Source: Sediminicultor sp035648055 (GTDB taxonomy: Bacteria > Atribacterota > Phoenicimicrobiia > Phoenicimicrobiales > Phoenicimicrobiaceae). From it: a stretch of DNA of 11,325 nucleotides. Within the stretch, counting starts at the first letter, position 1. Every line of letters begins with the position of its first letter. Of this stretch, positions 5,921 through 11,325 are shown piece after piece. The position numbers and the translations under genes were made by a program. The notes beneath the pieces are model-generated. The model ran no database searches and was not told where the DNA came from. It was given only the letters and a program-made list of their open reading frames with translations. The stretch is from positions 1 through 11,325 of the forward strand of contig DASRMF010000125.1 of assembly GCA_035648055.1 (NCBI GenBank), written 5' to 3'.

Positions 5921-7177
5921 TTAGTAAAAAACTCCACTATAAAACAGCAACCCGGCCAATCCAAAAAACAGTAGGGTCATTGCCATCTTTATCTTCCCAA
6001 AATTCTTTTGAGTAAGTGTAGCCCACTGTGCCGAAGTAGTCCCCCAGTAGGTAAAAGCAAAGACCATAACCAAAGGCAGTACAAACATCAGATTATAGAA
6101 CAAGAGATAAAATAAAGCATTAGTCTTTAAATCAGGAATAGTGCTTATAAACATAATAGTAGGAAGATAAATTTGACCGGTACAGGCTAACTCTAAAAGA
6201 GAAACTATAAAACCAGTTACTGCAGCCATTAAGATATAATTACTCAGCTTTACATTTTTACGAATAGCAGAATGAATCATATTCTTTAAAAATGCGGGCA
6301 ATTGGAGCTTGGCATCTTTTGTGGTCCCTTTTTTCTTGAATTGGAGATAGTCATATAGACTGACCACTCCTAAAATTAAGGCCAGGACGGCGGTAACTAG
6401 AACGAATATCTTTCGGACTAAAGGTAAAAAAGATAAAGAAGTAATCATCTTTAAGGCCCCGGTTCCGATTAAAAAATAGGTCAGGAAGACGGATAGAGCA
6501 AATATTCCTCCAACCCATAGGATGTCTCTCCCCTTACGATTAATTAGAGTGAGATAAGAAATAAAGAAGATGATAGTGGCAAAGGCACAAGGATTTATAC
6601 CATCAATCAAACCACTCACTGCTACTGCAGCCAGACCGAAGGACTGAAAACGAGCTATTAATCTATCTTGGGCAGTAAGGTCTTTTTCCTTAACTTTTTC
6701 CCAGGGAGGAACAGTTTCTGTGGTTGAATATTTTTTAATTAATTCCTCTAAACTTTCAAAGGTAATAGCATCTCTAAAAAGGTAATCATCCCCTATAAAT
6801 ATAACCGGAACCAAAAGTCTTTCCTCTTCAGGCATACGATATAATTCGCCCAAGGACTCGGCTATTTCCATACTATCGGTTAGACTAATGTCAAAACTTT
6901 CTATGATTAGATTATCAGGATATTTTGCGGAAATATCTTTCAATATAATCTTTACTTTATCACAATCATGACACCCTACTTCGTAAAAATAGGCTAAGTG
7001 AACCGGATAACTAACCGAACTGGGAGTGCCGGCGGCAAAAGAATTAATTGCATAGGGAGAAGAAATTTGGGTTATGAAAATTACGGAAAACAATGAAAGC
7101 AAAACAAGAGTTAAAGTAAAATAAAACTTTCTTCGGTTTGCATTATTTAATTTACTATATATTAATTTAGCACTCAT
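5921..7177 (-). CDS. Thioredoxin-domain / CcdA-DsbD-type transmembrane fusion protein
   Basis: A 418-residue inner-membrane protein predicted to move electrons across the membrane. An N-terminal hydrophobic segment (about 19-39) is followed by an external thioredoxin/glutaredoxin-like domain (about 57-150) with YFYEVGCHDCDKVKIIL; its redox pair is Cys69-His-Asp-Cys72. VPVIFIGDDYLF at 123-134 supplies the cis-proline region. The C-terminal half (about 175-418) has about six hydrophobic segments and the CcdA/DsbD-type hallmarks. GLIDGINPCAFATIIFFISY puts Cys197 in the first core helix and LLELACTGQIYLPT puts Cys332 in the fourth, the intramembrane pair that shuttles thiols in this family. It heads the minus-strand series and would reduce the downstream thioredoxin-fold proteins. 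The upstream Shine-Dalgarno (GAAGGG) is rather distant, about 14 bases from the ATG. Identity to DsbD proper is unlikely because the domain order is reversed. Confidence 0.87.
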   Translation of the reverse strand: MSAKLIYSKLNNANRRKFYFTLTLVLLSLFSVIFITQISSPYAINSFAAGTPSSVSYPVHLAYFYEVGCHDCDKVKIILKDISAKYPDNLIIESFDISLTDSMEIAESLGELYRMPEEERLLVPVIFIGDDYLFRDAITFESLEELIKKYSTTETVPPWEKVKEKDLTAQDRLIARFQSFGLAAVAVSGLIDGINPCAFATIIFFISYLTLINRKGRDILWVGGIFALSVFLTYFLIGTGALKMITSLSFLPLVRKIFVLVTAVLALILGVVSLYDYLQFKKKGTTKDAKLQLPAFLKNMIHSAIRKNVKLSNYILMAAVTGFIVSLLELACTGQIYLPTIMFISTIPDLKTNALFYLLFYNLMFVLPLVMVFAFTYWGTTSAQWATLTQKNFGKIKMAMTLLFFGLAGLLFYSGVFY

Positions 7178-7289
7178 TGTATAAAATTTTTCCCTTCAAT
7201 TATATCAAAATATTTAAAATATATTAGTTTGTGGCAATTCGCTCAATCATTATATTTTTACGGAATTTCATTCTTAATTTATAAATTAT

Positions 7290-7317
7290 AGTATACAATA
7301 CAACATTAAAATTTCAA
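7290..7317 (-). promoter_or_regulatory. Candidate promoter of the redox gene cluster
   Basis: Reading the minus strand, TTGAAA (7312-7317) is followed after 16 bases by TATACT (7290-7295), a fair sigma-70-type arrangement. It would give a leader of about 105 bases before the ATG at 7177. The surrounding DNA is so AT-rich that such matches are expected, and the TGATATAAT near 7199-7207 is an alternative, though it leaves a very short leader. Confidence 0.35.
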
Positions 7318-7410
7318 AATTTAATTACTCCACTCTAACTACACAATTAAAGTTTACACTAACAAAACAGTATCGAGTTAAGAAAGAGAAATATACAATT
7401 AAGATTTAAC

Positions 7411-7426
7411 ATGATAAACCTATCAT
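7411..7426. promoter_or_regulatory. 16-bp dyad in the divergent region, possible operator
   Basis: Perfect 6-bp arms ATGATA and TATCAT are separated by aacc. Position between the divergent genes fits a regulator site, but its regulator is unknown. It shares the TGATA/TATCA core with the dyad upstream of arsR (TGATATCA at 3087-3094), which raises a weak possibility that both are ArsR sites with different spacing. Confidence 0.25.
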
Positions 7427-7489
7427 ACGTATCTATAATTGTCAAGAATTTAAATTTCAAAACCCGACTAAAAATTTTATCAGAAAAAC

Positions 7490-7519
7490 TTGACAATAAA
7501 CATATGTTTATTTTATAAT
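7490..7519 (+). promoter_or_regulatory. Consensus sigma-70 promoter of the lexA operon
   Basis: TTGACA at 7490-7495 and TATAAT at 7514-7519 are both perfect consensus hexamers separated by 18 bases. Transcription should start near 7526, leaving a leader of about 70 bases before the lexA ATG. Two perfect hexamers imply a strong promoter that needs tight repression, consistent with the operator in its spacer. Confidence 0.9.
7495..7512. promoter_or_regulatory. LexA operator (SOS box variant) in the promoter spacer
   Basis: AATAAACATATGTTTATT is an 18-bp perfect palindrome centred between 7503 and 7504. Its core AAACATATGTTT differs from the Bacillus-type SOS box GAACATATGTTC only by symmetric G-to-A and C-to-T changes. 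Lying exactly between -35 and -10, bound repressor would block RNA polymerase, giving LexA autoregulation of the whole operon. Confidence 0.8.
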
Positions 7520-7595
7520 ATAGACAAGATAATAAATTGTGTTAATAGAATAATTATAGCAAATTAAATTATTACTTAATTAAAGGAGACTAAAC

Positions 7596-8207
7596 ATGTT
7601 TAAAAAAGATTCCCTTGACCCAAATCATAAAAAAACTCTTGAGTTGATTCAAAAAAATATCAGAGAAAACGGTTATCCGCCCACTGTTCGGGAAATCTGT
7701 AAAGCTGTGGGAGTAACTTCCTCTGCTACTGCCCATAAATATCTTACCATCCTGGAAAAGAAAGGTTATATTCATCGGGAGAAAGAGAGATCTCGAGCCA
7801 TTAGAATTATACCCCAGACCAGGAAAGTGCCTGTGGTGGGGAGTGTAGCTGCAGGAAAACCCATGTGGGCATTAAAAGATATCACCGAAGTTATACCTAT
7901 ACCGGAGCAACTTTCCGGAAGTGAAGAAAGCTTTATGGTAAAAGTTGAAGGCGATAGTATGATCGGAGACCACATACTTGATGGCGATTATGTTATGGTT
8001 AAGCCCCAGCAGGATGCTGACAACGGAGACATTGTCATCGCCCTCCTAAATCAGGAAGAAGTTACAGTAAAAAGATTATATAAAAATATTGATCAGATTA
8101 CTCTACAACCTTCCAATCCTCTTTACAAACCCATAAACACCAAAGATGCGATTATCCTGGGTAAGGTTATTGGAGTTTTAAGACGATTCAACGGAGGAAA
8201 AAAATAA
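7596..8207 (+). CDS. lexA: LexA repressor (SOS regulator)
   Basis: A 203-residue SOS repressor of normal length. The N-terminal winged helix-turn-helix (about 1-70) contains GYPPTVREICKAVGVTSSAT and the helix AHKYLTILEKKGYI. The C-terminal S24 peptidase-like domain shows the self-cleavage bond Ala86-Gly87 in VGSVAAGKP, catalytic Ser121 in GDSM and catalytic Lys159 in VTVKRL. RecA-stimulated autocleavage at that bond would release the operon. AAAGGAG lies 7 bases before the ATG. The promoter upstream carries a variant SOS box, so the gene represses itself. It is followed after 5 bp by the DUF72 gene. All residues needed for function are present; I see nothing odd in it. Confidence 0.97.
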   Translation: MFKKDSLDPNHKKTLELIQKNIRENGYPPTVREICKAVGVTSSATAHKYLTILEKKGYIHREKERSRAIRIIPQTRKVPVVGSVAAGKPMWALKDITEVIPIPEQLSGSEESFMVKVEGDSMIGDHILDGDYVMVKPQQDADNGDIVIALLNQEEVTVKRLYKNIDQITLQPSNPLYKPINTKDAIILGKVIGVLRRFNGGKK

Positions 8208-8212
8208 TAAAT

Positions 8213-9028
8213 ATGCTGTATATCGGTACTTCTGGTTATAGTTATGAAGATTGGATAGGAACCTTTTATCCCGAAAATACTGATAAAAAGGATATGCTAA
8301 AATTATACGCCCAAAAGTTTAAGGTTTCTGAAATTAATTCTACCTATTACCGTATCCCTCATCCGGCCTCCTTTTATTATTTACAGCAAAAGGTCCCTGC
8401 TGATTTTAAATTTGCAGTAAAAGCCAATCAAGGAATGACTCACAGCCGGGAAGAAAATCCCGCTATTTTTAATGATTTTAAGGAATCCATAAAACCCTTG
8501 CTGGAGGCAGGTAAATTTGCCTGCGTGTTAGCTCAATTCCCCTATTCTTTTCATAATACTCCCTCCAATCGGGATTACCTTCTCCGCTTCAAGGAAAGAA
8601 TGGAGGATATACCCCTGGTGGTAGAATTTAGAAATTCTTACTGGATAAATAACGAAATATTCAGAATTTTAAAAAATAACAACATAGGTTTTTGCTGTGT
8701 AGACCAACCCCAACTCAAAGGTTTAATCCCGCCCATAGCTGAAGCTACTTCTAATCTGGGTTATATTAGATTTCACGGTCGAAACAAGGTTAATTGGTGG
8801 GAACACGAAAAAGCCTATCAAAGATACGATTATCTATATACCGAAGAAGAATTAAAAGAATGGATACCTAAAATAAAAAAGATTGCCGAAAAAACCACCG
8901 ACCAGTATATTTTTATGAATAATCATTATAAAGGTAAAGCAGTTAAAAATGCCCTGATGTTAATCAAACTTCTTAAAGAAGAAATAGAAACCGGAGAAAT
9001 TACAGAAACAGAGAAAGAAAGACAATGA
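8213..9028 (+). CDS. DUF72 (YecE-like) TIM-barrel protein
   Basis: A 271-residue DUF72 protein. The opening MLYIGTSGYSYEDWIGTFYP is the family signature, followed by EINSTYYRIP (about 40-49), FKFAVKANQGMTHSR, LAQFPYSFH (about 106-114), VVEFRNSYW and GYIRFHGRN (about 182-190). It closes with YIFMNNHYKGKAVKNA, the equivalent of the conserved late Asn-containing motif. The family folds as a TIM barrel with a conserved pocket, but no reaction is established. The ATG lies 5 bp after lexA, with GGAGG about 15 bases upstream inside the lexA end, and the stop overlaps the Pol IV start by ATGA. Being locked between the repressor and a translesion polymerase, it should be DNA-damage induced. The last 15 or so residues are Glu-rich and poorly conserved. 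Confidence 0.93.
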   Translation: MLYIGTSGYSYEDWIGTFYPENTDKKDMLKLYAQKFKVSEINSTYYRIPHPASFYYLQQKVPADFKFAVKANQGMTHSREENPAIFNDFKESIKPLLEAGKFACVLAQFPYSFHNTPSNRDYLLRFKERMEDIPLVVEFRNSYWINNEIFRILKNNNIGFCCVDQPQLKGLIPPIAEATSNLGYIRFHGRNKVNWWEHEKAYQRYDYLYTEEELKEWIPKIKKIAEKTTDQYIFMNNHYKGKAVKNALMLIKLLKEEIETGEITETEKERQ

Positions 9029-10242
9029 ACGAGCAGGAACAATTATCTATAATTCATCTGGATCTTGATGCCTTTTTTGCCTCCGTAGAGCAAAGAGATA
9101 ATCCGGCTTATCAAGGAAAACCTCTTATTGTGGGAGGAGCAGGCGGTGCCGACGGAAAAGACGGAAATTCAAACCGTGGAGTGGTCTGTGCAGCCTCCTA
9201 TGAAGCCCGTAAATACGGTGTTCATGCCGGTATGCCTATCTGGGAAGCCCGCCAAAAATGCCCCAAAGGAACTTTTGTCCCCTCTCAAATGAACAAATAC
9301 GTAGAAGCATCTAAAAAATTCTTTCAAATTTGCAGCGATTACACTCCTTTGATAGAGCCGTTGAGTATAGATGAACTTTTCTTAGATGTATCAGGATGTG
9401 AATCGCTCTTTGGCTCAAGCGAAACCATCGGCAGAAAAATTAAAGAAAGAGTTTATCAAGAATTAGGACTCAATATTTCGCTGGGAATAGCAGAAAATAA
9501 ATTCTTAGCCAAGATAGCCACCAACCTGGGAAAACCGGATGGTTTTTACATTATCCCGTCCAAAGATATTCAAAAAATCCTCTATCCCCTTCCCGTATCT
9601 TCCCTCTGGGGCATAGGGAAAAAGACAGAAGAGCTGCTAAAAAAATCCGGTATTTACCTGGTAGAACAATTAGCCCGGATGCCTGATTCTATATTGGAAA
9701 ACCTTCTGGGGAAAAACGGGGAAAAAATGAAACTTCTGGCACAAGGAATAGATAAAAGTCCGGTTACTCCTCCATCAACAGCAAAATCTATCGGCAAAGA
9801 AACAACTTTCAGCACCAATATAACCGAAAAAACAGTTCTAATAAAAGAACTGCTAAAAATTTCCCAACTGGTTGGTTATACTGCCCGAAAAAAAGGTTAT
9901 AAGGGCAGGACCATTACTTTAAAAATAAGGTTTCAAGATTTTATTACCTTTAATAGGTCTAAGACTTTAGAAAATCCTACCCATCTTGATGATATCATCT
10001 TTAAAACAGTCGTGGAACTCCTGGATAAAGTAAGGCATAAAAAAGGCGGAGTTAGACTTTTAGGGATAAAACTCTCCAATCTTACCTTAGGAAATGGAAT
10101 AAAACAATTAAAATTTTTAATAGACGAAGAGGATAAAAAAGGTGATAAGCTGGAACAACTTACCCAATCTTTAGATAAAATAAGAGAAAAATTCGGCACT
10201 AAAGCCATAACCCGAGCCAGTCTTCTATCTAAGTCTAAGTAA
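9025..10242 (+). CDS. dinB: DNA polymerase IV (Y-family translesion polymerase)
   Basis: A 405-residue DinB/DinP-type polymerase for translesion synthesis. The palm opens IIHLDLDAFFASVEQRDNP, with metal ligand Asp13 and steric-gate Phe18. The second acidic pair Asp116-Glu117 is in LSIDELFLDVSG. SLGIAENKFLAKIATNLGKPDG (about 152-173) and the helix-hairpin-helix SLWGIGKKTEELLKKSGI (about 193-210) follow, then the little-finger domain (about 250-355). QLKFLI at 361-366 resembles a sliding-clamp binding motif. After PLIVGG there is an insertion of roughly eight Gly/Asp/Asn-rich residues (about 39-50) compared with E. coli DinB. The gene overlaps the DUF72 stop by ATGA, implying translational coupling, and lacks a strong ribosome site. 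SOS control is through the lexA promoter. Confidence 0.95.
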   Translation: MNEQEQLSIIHLDLDAFFASVEQRDNPAYQGKPLIVGGAGGADGKDGNSNRGVVCAASYEARKYGVHAGMPIWEARQKCPKGTFVPSQMNKYVEASKKFFQICSDYTPLIEPLSIDELFLDVSGCESLFGSSETIGRKIKERVYQELGLNISLGIAENKFLAKIATNLGKPDGFYIIPSKDIQKILYPLPVSSLWGIGKKTEELLKKSGIYLVEQLARMPDSILENLLGKNGEKMKLLAQGIDKSPVTPPSTAKSIGKETTFSTNITEKTVLIKELLKISQLVGYTARKKGYKGRTITLKIRFQDFITFNRSKTLENPTHLDDIIFKTVVELLDKVRHKKGGVRLLGIKLSNLTLGNGIKQLKFLIDEEDKKGDKLEQLTQSLDKIREKFGTKAITRASLLSKSK

Positions 10243-10296
10243 GTCTATTGGGGTCTCAATATTCGACATTAGAATAAATAGGTCACTACAAAATAA

Positions 10297-10330
10297 ATAA
10301 GGATTGTAACTTTGTAATTACAATCCTTAT
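10297..10330. terminator. Hairpin terminator between convergent dinB and ribB
   Basis: A perfect 13-bp stem (ATAAGGATTGTAA and its complement) closes an 8-base loop. On the minus strand the stem is followed by TTATTTTGT, so it fits best as an intrinsic terminator for ribB. On the plus strand there is no U-tract, but the stem could still act with Rho or stabilise the end of the lexA operon transcript, which stops 55 bp earlier. Confidence 0.75.
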
Positions 10331-10373
10331 GCGAATTCTACTATTTGATTTTCTACCGTAGGTTTTATATTTT

Positions 10374-11000
10374 TTATTGTTTGTACTCAATTCGATATTG
10401 TATTAAATCCTCAATGGTAACCATCTTTAAATTATGAATTTTTATAAAATCTTTAAGCTCGGGCATTTTTGAAGTAGTACCGTCCTCATTTAAAATTTCA
10501 CAAATTACACCTGCGGGGTATAGTCCGGCTAATTTTGCCAAATCGACTACTGCTTCAGTATGCCCTGCTCTTTCCAGAACCCCGCCCCTTCTTATTCTTA
10601 AAGGAAAGATATGCCCCGGTTTTTTAAAATCATCCGGTTTTGATTGCGAATCAATAAGGGTAAGAATTGTCTTTGCTCTATCATAGACCGAAATACCCGT
10701 TTTAGTTATTTTGGCATCCACAGATACGGTAAAGGCGGCAGCATCAGGGTCCGGATTATGAGGAACCATAGGATAAAGATTTAATCTGTTAATTATTTCT
10801 TCATTAACCGGCGTACAAATTAAGCCCCGACAGTATCTAGCCATAAAATTTATTTTCTCGGGACTTACCTTTTCTGCAGCTATAGCTAAATCTCCCTCGT
10901 TTTCTCTATCTTCACCATCTACAATTACTACCATTTTTCCATTATATATATCCTCTATTGCATCTTTAATATTTTTAAATATTTTTTCGTTCATTAACAT
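10374..11000 (-). CDS. ribB: 3,4-dihydroxy-2-butanone-4-phosphate synthase
   Basis: A 208-residue stand-alone RibB that converts ribulose 5-phosphate to 3,4-dihydroxy-2-butanone 4-phosphate and formate, the xylene-ring precursor of riboflavin. The acidic loop VVIVDGEDRENEGDLAIAAE (about 24-43) supplies the metal-binding and catalytic glutamates. FMARYCRGLICTP, GISVYDRAKTI, and RRGGVLERAGHTEAVVDLAK (about 137-156) are standard family motifs, ending with GLYPAGVICEILNEDG. The GTP cyclohydrolase II (RibA) half often fused to it is absent. Start choice is uncertain: ATG at 11000 gives MLMNEKIF, while ATG at 10994 gives MNEKIF; the AAAGTGAG site fits either. A promoter lies at 11038-11066. No FMN riboswitch precedes it. 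Neighbouring riboflavin genes are not in the window. Confidence 0.96.
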   Translation of the reverse strand: MLMNEKIFKNIKDAIEDIYNGKMVVIVDGEDRENEGDLAIAAEKVSPEKINFMARYCRGLICTPVNEEIINRLNLYPMVPHNPDPDAAAFTVSVDAKITKTGISVYDRAKTILTLIDSQSKPDDFKKPGHIFPLRIRRGGVLERAGHTEAVVDLAKLAGLYPAGVICEILNEDGTTSKMPELKDFIKIHNLKMVTIEDLIQYRIEYKQ

Positions 11001-11016
11001 TTACTCACTTTCTGTT

Positions 11017-11032
11017 GTTGAATAACTTCAAC
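11017..11032. promoter_or_regulatory. Dyad at the ribB transcription start / leader
   Basis: GTTGAA and TTCAAC form perfect 6-bp arms around a 4-base loop, overlapping the expected transcription start (about 11031) and the first bases of the leader. It could be a repressor site or a small 5' hairpin that stabilises the message. The ligand or regulator is unknown. Confidence 0.3.
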
Positions 11033-11037
11033 TTTAT

Positions 11038-11066
11038 ATTTTATGGGTTTCTGATAATTTTTTCAA
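11038..11066 (-). promoter_or_regulatory. Promoter of ribB
   Basis: On the minus strand TTGAAA (11061-11066) is followed after exactly 17 bases by TAAAAT (11038-11043), one mismatch from consensus in each box. Transcription would begin near 11031, about 30 bases before the ribB start, too short for a riboswitch. Confidence 0.65.
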
Positions 11067-11139
11067 GCCCTACTCTTTTCTAATCTGAAGATGAGCCCGA
11101 AATAAGTTCCTGACAGATAAAATTACAATTCTTATATTT

Positions 11140-11301
11140 TTAACCTTTTATAGCTCCTTTTAAACTTATTTTGCCCTTTTCAATCCACTCTTTTATGATT
11201 TCTCTTCTCTTTTCTTCCAGGACAACCTCAAGTAGTTCTGAAATTTCCTCTTCACCCCTTATCTTGTTAAGGAAATGAACCTGCCGTCGCTATTTTCTCA
11301 T
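11140..11301 (-). pseudogene. Short decayed frame with an in-frame amber codon
   Basis: An ATG at 11301 opens MRK, then hits TAG at 11290-11292. The same frame stays open for 49 further codons to TAA at 11140, encoding a charged, helix-rich peptide that includes EEEISELLEVVLEEKRREII and ends KGKISLKGAIKG. There is no good start codon after the TAG. The composition looks protein-like rather than random. I do not recognise the family. It could be the remnant of a small helical protein, a sequencing error, or a chance frame; recoding of TAG is less likely because nothing else here suggests it. Confidence 0.35.
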
Positions 11302-11325
11302 TAATTTTATTTAATTAGAGGCCTA

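Larger units (their letters stand above)
7178..7595. other. Divergent intergenic region between the redox genes and lexA
   Basis: This 418-bp AT-rich stretch has no coding frame I would support. It holds the lexA promoter and operator (7490-7519), a candidate minus-strand promoter (7290-7317), a 16-bp dyad at 7411-7426 (ATGATA-aacc-TATCAT), and a widely spaced inverted repeat ATTGTCAAG/CTTGACAAT (7438-7446 and 7489-7497). A minus-strand extended -10-like TGATATAAT (about 7199-7207) lies very close to the membrane fusion gene. No tRNA- or riboswitch-like structure was recognised. Confidence 0.6.
11001..11325. other. Right-edge region upstream of ribB
   Basis: These 325 bp hold the ribB promoter (11038-11066), a small dyad in the ribB leader (11017-11032) and a decayed minus-strand reading frame (11140-11301). 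No complete gene, RNA gene or riboswitch was recognised. The conserved stretches expected of an FMN aptamer are not visible on the minus strand. Confidence 0.6.

Noticed and set aside
7417..7445. Minus-strand promoter built on TTGACA at 7440-7445
   Set aside because: At 16-18 bp spacing the -10 position reads TAGGTT or worse; kept only as part of the inverted-repeat observation.
10220..10242. Direct repeat of taagtct at the end of dinB
   Set aside because: Two short copies within low-complexity coding sequence; no structure or att-like context.
11001..11325. FMN riboswitch upstream of ribB
   Set aside because: The conserved aptamer stretches are not seen on the minus strand and the likely promoter is only about 30 bp from the gene.

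Overview
The window is AT-rich bacterial chromosome with short intergenic gaps and no sign of a mobile element, tRNA, rRNA or CRISPR array. A LolA/outer-membrane-lipoprotein-sorting-type protein and several exported thiol-redox proteins suggest a diderm, probably anaerobic, low-GC bacterium. The SOS operator is of the Gram-positive (Bacillus-like) type, which fits a deep-branching or uncultured lineage. Atribacterota or a similar phylum is only a guess; no marker gene here fixes the taxonomy.

Layout. (1) From 7177 leftwards to the window edge, eight genes lie head to tail on the minus strand. In transcription order they are: a thioredoxin-CcdA/DsbD-like membrane fusion; a degenerate thioredoxin/peroxiredoxin-like exported protein; a thioredoxin-fold lipoprotein with a CSHC site; a membrane-anchored DUF1573 protein; an ArsR-family repressor with a CxC thiol motif; a secernin/C69-type Ntn hydrolase; a LolA-like periplasmic protein; and a flavodoxin cut by the window edge. 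(2) A 418-bp divergent intergenic region at 7178-7595 carries a consensus promoter whose spacer is filled by an 18-bp perfect palindrome, a variant SOS box. (3) A three-gene plus-strand operon follows: lexA, a DUF72 (YecE-like) protein and DNA polymerase IV. (4) A strong hairpin separates it from a convergent stand-alone ribB with its own promoter. (5) The right edge holds a short, apparently decayed open frame.

How the genes work together. The first five minus-strand genes look like an envelope electron-transfer module. The CcdA-type domain would carry reducing equivalents across the inner membrane to the thioredoxin-fold partners, possibly under control of the ArsR-type thiol/metalloid sensor. 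The terminal substrate is unknown and the module is the best candidate here for an undescribed system. The plus-strand operon is an autoregulated SOS cassette in which DUF72 sits between the repressor and a translesion polymerase.

Two intergenic gaps inside the redox module are filled by unusual degenerate octamer- and heptamer-periodic repeats (5803-5920 and 4241-4330) with strict phase but variable sequence.
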